From DATADD01 sp046262355 (GTDB lineage Bacteria > Actinomycetota > CADDZG01 > WHSQ01): a DNA stretch of 64,000 bases. Below the pieces are notes generated by a model, which was not told the DNA's origin, did no database searches, and saw only the letters and a program-made list of their open reading frames with translations. Where the stretch lies: the NCBI GenBank assembly GCA_046262355.1, contig JBHEMX010000091.1, positions 1-64,000 of the forward strand, written 5' to 3'. The translations under genes and the position numbers were made by a program. This document shows positions 15,530-24,075 of the stretch, piece by piece. How positions within the stretch are numbered: the first letter of the stretch is position 1; every line of letters starts with the position of its first letter.

Positions 15530-17182
15530 ATGCCCTCCACACTGCTGGGCCCTCACCCCATGATCTCTAGGCGCGAAGGGGCTCATAGCTGGAGAGGCGG
15601 AGAAGCTCCGTCCAACGAGCGCGACGATGAGCTGCTTCGTCGCGAGGTGCGGGCCGCTGAAAAGTCGGCAGACACACAGCACTTGGCTGCAAGGGCACAA
15701 GGGCTGGGGGCGATAGCAACCGCTGCAACTGCTGCGTTTGCACTGTTTGCCGTTTTACAAGCCCGAGAGGCGGTAGGTGTTGCAAGCGCAGGGGTGGAAC
15801 GTCAAGCCGAGGAGAACCGCCTGTCTATTGCGATGGACTCGATCGGCGCCGGGAAGGCCGCCGAGCGCGTGGGAGGCTTCACGATCTTGCGCCGCCACGT
15901 CGAGACCATGCTGGAGGAGGCAAGGAACGAGTCTCCCGAGGAGAAGCGAGAGACGCTCAGGCTCTTCGACACATCGCTCGACATACTCGAGAACTACGTC
16001 AAGACGCCCGTTGTTTCAAAGGGAGCCGTCGTCGCGCCGGTTACCCTGGGCGACCAACGGGGTTGGGGATGGCCATCTGTGCCGACAGACGTTCGCTACG
16101 CGGCCGCCCAACTGAAGTTGTTACTCGAGCACGGAGACGAAGTGTCCCGTCTCAGCTCCGGCCTCATGCCCGAGACGGTCCGTCACGTCTATCAGGTGCT
16201 GCCCGAGCCGGCCTCGCCGCATGAGTCCCGAGATGAGGACGCCGAGTCTGGGGGGGATGACCCTCCTCCTCGAGTAGACCTCTCCAACGTGCAGCTCCAA
16301 GGTCAATCATGGCCGAGGATCGACTTCTCTTGGCTTAGCAGCTTCTATGCACCTGGCATCGACCTGCGTGCCGCGAACCTGGAGGATTCGATCTGGGGAA
16401 AGCCCACCGGCCAGGGCATTACGACTCTATCTGGCGCATATCTACAGTGCGCCAATGCGTCCGGTGCCGATTTCCGGAAGATGAGCGCGTCCCGGATCGA
16501 CTTTCGGGGGGCTGCCCTCCCCGGTGCCGACTTCAGGAAAGCGGAACTATGGTTTGCAGATTTCCGGGATACCGACCTGTCCGGGGCCGACTTCAGGGGA
16601 GCCGACCTCTCTGGCGCCCGCTTCGGGGGTGCGAACCTCATGCAAACGAAGCTTGCAGACGCCAAGAGCCTCGCTGGGATCACCGGCCTCCCACGTACCG
16701 AGGAAGCGGCGACGGTGCAGAAGACGCCATCGCGGGGGACCTGGAACTTCAAGTTACCGGACAGGTTCTACAAGGTTCATACGCAGACCCCCGGACAGGC
16801 TGAGTGTATGGAGAATGAGTCTTACTGGACGACCGTGGAAGGGGGTTCGGTCGAGGATCTCTCTCAGCGGTTGGATGAACTAGAGCTTCCCGCTTCGTTC
16901 GTGACGGTCGAGGATCGCTACACGCGGAAGTGCAAAGCGGTGTGCCCGGCACTGGAGCGTTGGTACGAGATCGAAGGATCCCTCAGACATGCAACTAAGA
17001 CCCTGGCCTCGGAGTTCCGCGGGGAGGCAACGAAACTCGAGCCCAAGGGCGACGATGGCGTTCTGACGGTGCGACTCGACAACTACGTGTACGCCATCAA
17101 GTTCGGCCGACGGGCAGATAATGGCGCCGCTCCGGACTACGTGGACATCAACGTCTCAGTGTCACGGGTTGAGGAGACCTAG
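15530..17182 (+). CDS. Pentapeptide-repeat protein with one N-terminal TM segment
   Basis: 550 residues. One hydrophobic helix (AIATAATAAFALFAVLQA, about residues 60-77) is followed by a helical linker. A pentapeptide-repeat block lies around residues 265-380 with units such as ANLED, ADFRK, IDFRG, ADFRD, TDLSG, ADFRG and ADLSG. Such repeats form a right-handed quadrilateral helix. The C-terminal 150 residues, with Cys-containing segments (TRKCKAVCPALE), are not recognised. The N-terminal layout resembles actinobacterial membrane pentapeptide proteins of unknown role. Between 15371 and 15529 there is nothing clear. Confidence 0.78.
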   Translation: MPSTLLGPHPMISRREGAHSWRGGEAPSNERDDELLRREVRAAEKSADTQHLAARAQGLGAIATAATAAFALFAVLQAREAVGVASAGVERQAEENRLSIAMDSIGAGKAAERVGGFTILRRHVETMLEEARNESPEEKRETLRLFDTSLDILENYVKTPVVSKGAVVAPVTLGDQRGWGWPSVPTDVRYAAAQLKLLLEHGDEVSRLSSGLMPETVRHVYQVLPEPASPHESRDEDAESGGDDPPPRVDLSNVQLQGQSWPRIDFSWLSSFYAPGIDLRAANLEDSIWGKPTGQGITTLSGAYLQCANASGADFRKMSASRIDFRGAALPGADFRKAELWFADFRDTDLSGADFRGADLSGARFGGANLMQTKLADAKSLAGITGLPRTEEAATVQKTPSRGTWNFKLPDRFYKVHTQTPGQAECMENESYWTTVEGGSVEDLSQRLDELELPASFVTVEDRYTRKCKAVCPALERWYEIEGSLRHATKTLASEFRGEATKLEPKGDDGVLTVRLDNYVYAIKFGRRADNGAAPDYVDINVSVSRVEET

Positions 17183-17534
17183 CCGCATACAGGTTCGATG
17201 GAACCATTGCGAGTCACGCGCGTCTCTTGGGGCGAGTGACCCATCAAGGCTTATCTCGAGAGTGCAGTGCCTCGCTTCCGGAGCGGCAACCAGGGGAGTG
17301 GATGAGCTGCTCACCAAAGGAGCGTTGCCCCTAGGGACTCGGGCCAGAGCCCCGATCATCGATCACCTTGCTGCGTATACAGTGGTGGCGCGGCCGGCAA
17401 GGAGCGCGATCCCACACTAGCCGGCTCGAGGCTTAAGAGACTCACCCCCATCCCGCTCGTAAGTTTCCCGCCCGGCGGACGTAATAGTGTGGTGATGAGT
17501 TGGGAGAGATGAGTGAGGAGAGGAGCGACCCGGG
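17183..17534 (+). other. Non-coding stretch, nothing recognisable
   Basis: 352 bases between the pentapeptide gene and the sigma gene. No open frame on either strand resembles a known protein, and I see no tRNA, hairpin with T-run or clear repeat. The promoter of the sigma gene must lie near the 3' end, but I cannot point to convincing hexamers. Confidence 0.4.
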
Positions 17535-18548
17535 TTGACTGAGCTGACAGCGACAAGCAACCTAGCCCAAGGCACGGCAATGCTCGGATCCGGCGAGCTG
17601 GAGCTCCGGCTGGAACGGCATCGGGTGGAGCTGACCGCCTACTCCTACCGGATGCTGGGATCCTCCTTCGAGGCGGAGGACGCCGTCCAGGAGACGCTGC
17701 TGCGAGCGTGGCGGAGTTTCGATCGCTTCGAAGGCCGGGCGGAGCTTCGATCGTGGCTCTATCGCATCGCGACCAACGTGTGCCTCGACATGCTGAACGG
17801 GAGGAAGCGTCGCGCTCGCCCCATGGATCTAGGGCCTGCGCAGACGGCCGATACCCCCCTTCCCGAAGCGCTCCCCGAGGCCACGTGGATCCAGCCGATC
17901 CCCGACGGTCGAGCCGTGCCGGCAGGTGGCGATCCGGCCGAAACAGCCGAATTGCGCGAGACGATCCGGCTTGCCTTCGTGGCCGCCCTGCAGCATCTTC
18001 CTCCCCGGCAGCGAGCGGTGCTCATCTTGCGGGAGGTCCTGCGGTGGAAGGCGACCGAGGTCGCAGAATTGCTCGAGACAACCGTGCCGTCGGTCAACAG
18101 CGCGCTTCAAAGGGCCCGCGCTGCACTCGCGCACAGCGACCTCACGTCCACCGACCCGATCGGGCCGCTGGACGAAGAACAGCGGGCACTCTTGGGCCGC
18201 TACGTCGATGCCTTCGAGCGTTACGACATGGACTCGCTCACCTCGGTGCTGCACGAGGACGCGACGTGGTCGATGCCACCCTATGAGCTGTGGCTGCAGA
18301 CCCATGACGACATCCGCCGGTGGTGCCTCGGGCCCGGAATCGGTTGTCGCGGCTCGCGCTTGGTCGCCACCGTGGCGAACGGTGCACCGGCGTTCGGGCA
18401 GTACAAGCCTAGTCCCACCGGCGACTACGAGCCGTGGTCGCTCCAGGTCCTCGAGATATCAGCCGGGCGGATCACCGGGATCAGCTTCTTCCTCGACACC
18501 GCGAGTCTGTTCCCGCTCTTCGGTCTCCCCCCACGGCTCGCGCAGTAA
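17535..18548 (+). CDS. ECF sigma factor with C-terminal SnoaL-like domain (SigG type)
   Basis: 337 residues. Sigma region 2 (SYRMLGSSFEAEDAVQETLLRAW, LRSWLYRIATNVCLDML) is followed by region 4 (LQHLPPRQRAVLILREVLRW, VPSVNSALQRARAAL). A C-terminal NTF2/SnoaL-like domain (about 215-335, YVDAFERYDMDSLTSVLHEDATW) replaces an anti-sigma factor in this group. The layout matches the SigG/ECF41-56-like class that is regulated by its own C-terminal domain. The start may be TTG 17535 or the ATG at 17580. No anti-sigma gene is adjacent. Confidence 0.88.
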   Translation: MTELTATSNLAQGTAMLGSGELELRLERHRVELTAYSYRMLGSSFEAEDAVQETLLRAWRSFDRFEGRAELRSWLYRIATNVCLDMLNGRKRRARPMDLGPAQTADTPLPEALPEATWIQPIPDGRAVPAGGDPAETAELRETIRLAFVAALQHLPPRQRAVLILREVLRWKATEVAELLETTVPSVNSALQRARAALAHSDLTSTDPIGPLDEEQRALLGRYVDAFERYDMDSLTSVLHEDATWSMPPYELWLQTHDDIRRWCLGPGIGCRGSRLVATVANGAPAFGQYKPSPTGDYEPWSLQVLEISAGRITGISFFLDTASLFPLFGLPPRLAQ

Positions 18549-19007
18549 CCCCGCATGGAGCGGCAAGACGCCGCGCAGCCCCGTCAGTGCGAGTAGCTCT
18601 TGCAGTTGGTCACATGCGTGGCGGACCTGGAGCCGACGCCCCAACCCTCGAGCGGTGAGCTGCAGGCGCGCCAAGGCATCTACCGAGACGGCATCCGGGT
18701 CGACGACCCCGCCCACATCGCAGACGATCAGGTCGGCGTCGCTGCGCTCTAACAGCACGCGGACCCGCTCGCAAAGCGCCGCTATGTCTGTACGAGCGAT
18801 CAGACCACTGATGACCAGGACGATCGCGTTCGGGTCGGGACGCGGTGGCAGCGCGCACCGTTGTGTCGCCCGCGACTGCTCGGGCGCGGCCAAGCGCGCT
18901 CTCCCTTCATCGTCTTCCTCTCGATAGAGACCGGCGGGACGGGCGAAACTCATCGCGATCGTCACAACCAGGTCTCCCCAAGTTCGTCGGATCGATCCCT
19001 TTGACAC
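18459..19007 (-). CDS. STAS-domain protein
   Basis: 182 residues. The central 95 residues fit a STAS domain: IVLVISGLIARTDIAALCERV, DLIVCDVGGVVDPDAVSVDALARLQ, RLQVRHACDQLQELLALTGL. Asp replaces the usual phosphorylatable Ser, so it may not be switched by phosphorylation. The last 30 residues are antisense to the end of the sigma gene (90-base convergent overlap) and look disordered. The start could be 19007 or the ATG at 18953. Partner unknown. Confidence 0.65.
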   Translation of the reverse strand: MSKGSIRRTWGDLVVTIAMSFARPAGLYREEDDEGRARLAAPEQSRATQRCALPPRPDPNAIVLVISGLIARTDIAALCERVRVLLERSDADLIVCDVGGVVDPDAVSVDALARLQLTARGLGRRLQVRHACDQLQELLALTGLRGVLPLHAGLLREPWGETEEREQTRGVEEEADPGDPPG

Positions 19008-19064
19008 GTCCCTTTTCTTGATGTGTACCGTTCATGGGTGTTGAAGCGCCCCATTGAAGAAGCC

Positions 19065-19320
19065 ATGGAAGTTGGTGTGAGGGAGCTGCGGGATCATCTG
19101 AGCCGGTACATCTCGAGGCGCGCAAGGGAAGCGAAGTCATCATCACAGAGAGAGGCAGCCCCGTGGCACGCCTAACGCGAGTGGTCGAGAGTCCTGCTCT
19201 TGAGCGTCTCTTCGGGCAGGGTGTGGTGCAGCCGGCGCAGAGGACGAAGCGAAAGATCGACCGGAGAGGTCGTGTAAAGCCTCGGCGGAGCGTTTCTGAG
19301 TTGGTAAGGGATCAGCGGCG
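19065..19320 (+). pseudogene. Phd/YefM-type antitoxin, frameshifted, toxin absent
   Basis: The first frame gives MEVGVRELRDHLSRYI, the typical N-terminus of a Phd-type antitoxin. A frameshift then moves to RKGSEVIITERGSPVARLTRVV and ESPALERLFGQGVVQPA, ending in a C-terminus like the toxin-binding tail of VapC-associated antitoxins (SVSELVRDQRR). No VapC/PIN toxin follows. The minus-strand CGNR gene occupies that place. It is a dead half of a toxin-antitoxin module. Confidence 0.65.
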
Positions 19321-19358
19321 TTGGGATGCTGCCATCCGCGTGGCGTCCCGGCGTGGTC

Positions 19359-19934
19359 CTAGCCTTCGTGTTGGTGGCGGCGACGGTAGCGGCGCGTCTT
19401 CACGCGATTGCCGCAGGTCTCCATGGCGCACCAGCGCTTCGTGCGACTCCGAGAGTGGTCGTAGAAGACGAGCTGGCAATCCTCTGCGCTACACACCTTG
19501 AGCCTTGTGAGCTTGTCCGTTGCCGACGCCGTCGCCACGTCGGCCACGATCCGTTCGAAGGCACCTTGAACGCCGCCGGAGCCTGGATGAAGCGCGGGCC
19601 CCGATGATTCTGACAGTGCCACAAAGACACTTGAGCGTGCCGCGAGGCCTTGCGCGTCTTCCAGCGCCGCGCGATCGAAAGTCAGTCCCTGGGAAGCTCG
19701 CAACATCGCACGCAACCCATCCCGGAGCCGCCTTGCGTCTTCGACGTCGCCACGAGTGATCCTGGAACCCCGACGAAGCAGGGCGCGGTCGACGAGCCAT
19801 TGTTTGAGGAGCTTCGGCCTGTTGATGACGTCGCGCTCTTGTTCGGGCTTGGAGGCTTTGGCACCGAACCTTTCGAGGTCGATCGTGTTGAGGAAGGCCT
19901 CGAGGAGAGCAACCTCCTTAGGCGTCCCGGCCAT
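19359..19934 (-). CDS. CGNR zinc-finger / ABATE-domain protein
   Basis: 191 residues. The N-terminal ABATE-like region (LEAFLNTIDLERFG, LVDRALLRRGSRITRGDVEDARRLRDGLRAML) is followed by a C-terminal CGNR zinc finger (KVCSAEDCQLVFYDHSRSRT, RWCAMETCGNRVKTRRYRRR) with four Cys. Members are putative transcription regulators whose zinc finger binds DNA. The frame is intact and complete in length. Targets unknown. Confidence 0.85.
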   Translation of the reverse strand: MAGTPKEVALLEAFLNTIDLERFGAKASKPEQERDVINRPKLLKQWLVDRALLRRGSRITRGDVEDARRLRDGLRAMLRASQGLTFDRAALEDAQGLAARSSVFVALSESSGPALHPGSGGVQGAFERIVADVATASATDKLTRLKVCSAEDCQLVFYDHSRSRTKRWCAMETCGNRVKTRRYRRRHQHEG

Positions 19935-20046
19935 CGCCTTCGACTTCCATCGACACCACCTTAGCTGCTAGCCGGTTGCGACCGCGGGGACACCGGCTTA
20001 GTCTCTTGCTGGTGTCGCAAACCGACAACGACGCGAGAACGTATTC

Positions 20047-20620
20047 GTGAGCACCGACCGCAACATGCTGGCTGTTGCGGCGCTCGGCGCGGTGGACCTC
20101 CTGGTGGTCATGGATGGCTTCATCGTGAGCGTCGCCCTGCCTGTGATCCAGGACGAGCTCGCTTTCTCTCAAGCCGGTCTTCAGTGGGTCGTAAACGCCT
20201 ACACGCTGTCCCTCGGCGGCCTGCTCCTCTTGGGCGGGCGTCTGGCAGACCTCTCCGGCCGCCGCCGCGCCACTGGTTCGGTGGGGATCGTCGCCGGTGC
20301 CGTTCTCGGAGGAGTCATCACCGAGGCGCTCGGCTGGCGCTGGGTGCTGCTGATCAACGCCCCGGCAGGGATCCTCACCGCGTTGCTTGCCGGCGCGACT
20401 CTGGACGAGAGCCACGATCGATCCGCTCCGAGGCGCCTCGACCTGCCCGGCGCTCTTTCCATCACCCTGGGACTCGGGCTCCTCATCTATGCAGTCGTCC
20501 AGATCGAGCACGGCGGATACGCCTCGCCGCCCCTGCTCCTCGGTCTCCTTGGCTCGGCCGGCTTGCTGGCCTTTTTCTGCGTCATCCGCCGCCACCGACC
20601 GGAGCGGAGGGCACAGAGGA
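20047..20620 (+). pseudogene. MFS drug-efflux transporter (EmrB/QacA type), internal deletion and truncation
   Basis: The start is normal: TM1 with DLLVVMDGFIVSVALPVIQ, TM2 with WVVNAYTLSLGGLLLLGGRLAD, and the GRRR loop. The sequence then jumps from GRRRATGS directly to IVAGAVLGGVITEALGWRWVLLIN, so TM3, TM4 and the loop between are missing. After TM7-8 (ALSITLGLGLLIYAVVQ, LLLGLLGSAGLLAFFCVI) the frame runs into sequence antisense to the cyclase remnant. It cannot encode a working transporter. Confidence 0.75.
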
Positions 20621-21401
20621 TGCGTTGCTCTCGGCGCGCCGCCGCTCACACTTCAGCCGCGGCGTCGGCTTGTCTTTGGCGCACCTGCGCCTGTCCCCCT
20701 TGGGCTTCCCATCGGCCGCCTCGGCGCCTCCGAGCCGGGCGACCGGGTCGCCGTCGCCTCCGGTTAGCAGGAAGCCTCCTCCCACGAGCCCGACCGCGAC
20801 CAGCGCGGACGCAGCGAGGAGCAAGAGGCTGCTGACGCGGATCGACGACGTTCGTCAATCTCCGCCTCCGGGAACAGGAACAGCTGCTCTCGGTCCGCGT
20901 CCCACAGGACCTCCCAGGTGACCACCTGATCTCCGCGGCTCGAAGGAGCCCAGTTGTGCGAACCTGAAGCTCCCTGGGGTACCTATGAGGCTGCGCACGA
21001 GGTCCGACACGACGATGTGGCCTTCCGCGGCCCGGTCGCACATACGGCGCGCAAGCACCACGGGCATACCGAAGTAGTCGTCTTCGTCCAGGATCGCCTC
21101 TCCTGCGTGGAGACCGATGCGCAGCTCCGCCGGCAGAGCCTCGTCGGCCGCCTGAGGGGCGAACGACTGCTGCATCGCTATCGCGCAGCCGACCCCATCG
21201 ATGGCGGCGCGGTACACAACCATGAGCCCGTCCCCCAGGCTCTTCACTTCTTGGCCGCCACATGCGATAGCGATGCGCCGAAGGTCCCGGCGGTGCACGC
21301 GCAGGACCGCCTCGGCGGGCATCGTCGCCGATCCGGCGGAAGAGGTCGCTGGAGCCGGCGAGATCCGTGAACAGGATCGTTACTGTGCTGTCGAGCGTCA
21401 T
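20590..21401 (-). pseudogene. Class III cyclase plus TM segment, frameshifted
   Basis: Starting at 21401 the minus strand encodes TVTILFTDLAGSSDLFRRIGDDA. A one-base shift leads to AEAVLRVHRRDLRRIAIACGG, EVKSLGDGLMVVYRAAIDGV, LRIGLHAGEAILDEDDYFG and RMCDRAAEGHIVVSDLVRSL, a full cyclase domain. A second shift gives a transmembrane helix LLAASALVAVGLVGGGFLLTGG and a basic tail. The lost protein was a cyclase with a membrane-anchored output or sensor part. The right end of the remnant, near 20600, merges with the truncated MFS gene. Confidence 0.75.
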
Positions 21402-21551
21402 CGGGACATGGCCGTCCTCCAGCCTCCGAGGGTCATCGCGTTAGTGTCTGCCCGCCCTGAGCCGCTGTCTAGAGCCCCTGACGGGTTGGCGGCGTCCATC
21501 GAGCGGGTGAGACACCACGCACCCGTTCGGTCTGCCGGAGGAGCCGACGGC

Positions 21552-22457
21552 ATGAGGAACAAGATGGCGTCTCGCCTGATGCGGCGGAGACCCGTCACCC
21601 GCGACAGCGTCGTGTGGCGCCGCCCCAGCCTTCTCGGTCTGATCACGTGGTCCTACCTCGCGTGGTCGATCGTTCCGATACTGATCGCGGTGCGGTTGTC
21701 GTTCAACGTAGGCCCGTCGGCCGGCAGGGTCAACGGATACTCATTGCGCTGGTACGCAGAGGGACTCACCGATCCGAGGCTGCGAGCGGCCTTGCTCCAG
21801 AGTGCGAGGTTGGGGTTGCTGACGGTACTCGTCGCGACCCCACTCGGGGTTGCACTTGCTCTCGGGCTGTCGCGTTGGCATGGAGCGTTTGCTCGTCTCG
21901 CCGGTACGCTCGTCCTTCTATGTCTTGCGACGCCGGAGATCGCTCTTGCCGCCGCCCTCTTCGTTGTGTTCCTGTATCTCTTCACATTTGTTCGATTGAG
22001 CACGGTCGCGCAGCTTCTTGGTCACATCACGTTCGCGATGTCATACGTGGTGATCGTGCTGACCGCGCGACTTACGACGATGGGGCGTGAGTACGAAGAG
22101 ATCGCCATGGATCTCGGAGCGTCGCCGAGACAGGTCGTTCGCTTCGTGCTGTTGCCGCTGCTCCTGCCGGCGATCATCGCCGTCGGCATGATCGCCTTCA
22201 CCCTGTCCTTGAACGATTTCGTCATCAGCCGCTTCCTCTGTATCCCAAGTGACTGCCTCACGCTCTCGGTCATCCTCTACAACGGCGGCGGCGCGATCGA
22301 TTCCCCCTCGCTGAATGCGATAGGCACCACCTTGATGGTCTCGTCCTTGGTCGCGGTGGGGTTGGCGGCGGGGATCGAACGCTGGTTCGCGCATAGGCGA
22401 GGAACACGGGAGGGGTCGTTGCGAGATCCTCCGCCTCCCGGCCTCGCGTCGCGATGA
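21552..22457 (+). CDS. ABC transporter permease, PotC/YdcV type
   Basis: 301 residues with six predicted helices. The permease loop EEIAMDLGASPRQVVRFVLLPLLLPAII is the EAA motif that docks to the ATPase. Sequence and length fit the second permease of spermidine/putrescine-type importers. I start at the ATG at 21552, which has GGAGGAG eight bases upstream; the longer frame covers pseudogene sequence. No ATPase, first permease or binding protein is adjacent, so it is either an orphan or the last piece of a lost operon. It is followed seven bases later by a beta-helix gene. Confidence 0.85.
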   Translation: MRNKMASRLMRRRPVTRDSVVWRRPSLLGLITWSYLAWSIVPILIAVRLSFNVGPSAGRVNGYSLRWYAEGLTDPRLRAALLQSARLGLLTVLVATPLGVALALGLSRWHGAFARLAGTLVLLCLATPEIALAAALFVVFLYLFTFVRLSTVAQLLGHITFAMSYVVIVLTARLTTMGREYEEIAMDLGASPRQVVRFVLLPLLLPAIIAVGMIAFTLSLNDFVISRFLCIPSDCLTLSVILYNGGGAIDSPSLNAIGTTLMVSSLVAVGLAAGIERWFAHRRGTREGSLRDPPPPGLASR

Positions 22458-22464
22458 AGCAGAG

Positions 22465-23415
22465 ATGAGTAAGCCCGTCACGGTCGCATCCATCGTCGCA
22501 GCTGCTCTGGCGGCCCTGCTTGTGTATGTGCTGAATGCGTCGACACCCGTGCGTTGCACGGGTGTGACGATCGAGGCCGGCGAGAGCATCCAGAACGCGA
22601 TCGACGATCATCCCGAGCGCACGACCTTCTGCCTCGCGGCCGGCACGTACGAGGTCGAGTCGGACATCGAGCCCAAGGACGGTGATCGGCTGATCGGTAC
22701 CGGCATGAGCGCCACCTTCCTGCGGGGAGCCGGCGCCGAGATCATCATCGATGCCGATGGTGCAGCCGACGTCGTCGTCTCCCATATGGACATATCGGGT
22801 TCACAGGGAACCCCGGAGTGCAAGCCGTCGTGTGGAAGCGGCTTCCGCGGCGGCGACGACAACGTCGTTGACTCCGTGCGCTTCCGCGATCACCCGAACC
22901 ATGGGATCGGCGGCTCCGACGGCGGTCTGGTGGTGCGCAACTCGATACTCGATCACAACGGATCGGAGCCTTTCACGGGATGCTGCGCGGGTGGGATCAA
23001 GGGCGGCACCGGGTTCACGATCGAGGATTCCGAGGTCTTCTCCAACGTCGGCGTGGGCATCTGGTGCGACGTCGGGTGTCCGGGCGGGATGGAGGTCTAC
23101 GGGAATCACATCTTCGACAACACGCGCGACGGCATCCGCTACGAGATCTCAGACGGCGGAGCGATCATCGAGGGCAACACGGTCGAGAACAACAACACGG
23201 CGAACATCACGGGCGGACATGGCGGCATCACGGCCGTCGGCTCTGCGAACGCAACCATCTCCAACAACGTGCTGCGAGGTAACGGCGTCGCCGGGATCGT
23301 CGTCGTCGCCGGCACCCGCGGCGTCGAGGTCCGAGACGTCGAGATCTTCGCCAACGACCTGAACGGGAACGACCTATCGGGCTGTGGGCTTTCCGGCGTC
23401 TCTTGTCGCGACTGA
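22465..23415 (+). CDS. Secreted right-handed beta-helix (pectate-lyase-like) protein
   Basis: 316 residues. An N-terminal hydrophobic helix (VASIVAAALAALLVYVL) acts as signal peptide or anchor. The mature part begins with the GESIQNAIDDHPERTTFCLAAGTY pattern of parallel beta-helix proteins. It then has repeated rungs with Asn ladders (VVRNSILDHNG, IEDSEVFSNVG, VYGNHIFDNT, IEGNTVENNN, ISNNVLRGNG). Six or more Cys suggest disulfides. These proteins bind or cleave polysaccharides; no catalytic triad can be assigned. It shares the strand and a seven-base gap with the permease. Confidence 0.8.
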   Translation: MSKPVTVASIVAAALAALLVYVLNASTPVRCTGVTIEAGESIQNAIDDHPERTTFCLAAGTYEVESDIEPKDGDRLIGTGMSATFLRGAGAEIIIDADGAADVVVSHMDISGSQGTPECKPSCGSGFRGGDDNVVDSVRFRDHPNHGIGGSDGGLVVRNSILDHNGSEPFTGCCAGGIKGGTGFTIEDSEVFSNVGVGIWCDVGCPGGMEVYGNHIFDNTRDGIRYEISDGGAIIEGNTVENNNTANITGGHGGITAVGSANATISNNVLRGNGVAGIVVVAGTRGVEVRDVEIFANDLNGNDLSGCGLSGVSCRD

Positions 23416-23575
23416 TGTCCGGGGTGCAGCTTCCTTTCGCCCACGCCCCCGATGAACAGGGAGGACCAAGCGCGCCGACGGGACGTCTAAAGGCGACTCG
23501 AGTGTGTGCGGCCGGGTTAGCGACACACCCGCCGGGGCAGGGTTACAGTCGTTGCAACCGAACAAGAGGAGCGAG

Positions 23576-24061
23576 ATGCAGCAAGACGAACCACAAGATC
23601 CCAGCGTCGTTGTCGTAAGGAGCGGCGCGCCGGCTCCGGACGACGAAGAGCAGAGCGGCGAGGCGGTACATCACCCTGCGAAGGTCATGCGTATCGCGTC
23701 CATGGCGCGCCAGCTGCTCGAGGAGGTGAGGCAGGCACAGCTCGACGAGGCGAGCCGCACCCGCATGGGCGATATATACGAGACCTCCATAAAGGAGCTA
23801 TCCGAGGTCCTGTCTCCCGACCTACAGGACGAGCTCGAGCGGCTCAGCTCGCCGTTCGAGCAGGAGGCGCCGAGCGAAGCGGAGCTGCGGGTCGCTCACG
23901 CGCAGCTCGTGGGTTGGCTCGAAGGTCTCTTCCACGGCATCCAGGCGATGCTGTTCGCGCAGCAGATGGAGAACCGGCAACGACTCGACGAGATGCGGCG
24001 GCCGGGTCTGCCTGCGCGCTCCGGGGAAGTCGAGGGCAGCCGCCCGGGCACCTATCTGTAG
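23576..24061 (+). CDS. bpa: Bacterial proteasome activator Bpa/PafE
   Basis: 161 residues, ATG preceded by AAGAGGAG. The sequence follows Rv3780: HPAKVMRIASMARQLLEEVRQAQLDEASRTRM, SIKELSEVLSPDLQDELERL, then SEAELRVAHAQLVGWLEGLFHGIQ and FAQQMENRQRL. The four-helix core forms dodecameric rings. The C-terminus reads GTYL, equivalent to the GQYL tail that docks into the proteasome alpha ring and opens its gate without ATP. Its presence implies a 20S proteasome elsewhere in this genome; no prcAB, mpa or pup is in the window. Confidence 0.93.
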   Translation: MQQDEPQDPSVVVVRSGAPAPDDEEQSGEAVHHPAKVMRIASMARQLLEEVRQAQLDEASRTRMGDIYETSIKELSEVLSPDLQDELERLSSPFEQEAPSEAELRVAHAQLVGWLEGLFHGIQAMLFAQQMENRQRLDEMRRPGLPARSGEVEGSRPGTYL

Positions 24062-24075
24062 CGCGCCGCCCTGGG

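Noticed and set aside
21201..21551. N-terminal extension of the PotC-like permease to 21201
   Set aside because: This part is antisense to the cyclase remnant and has no hydrophobic or family pattern; a good Shine-Dalgarno supports 21552.
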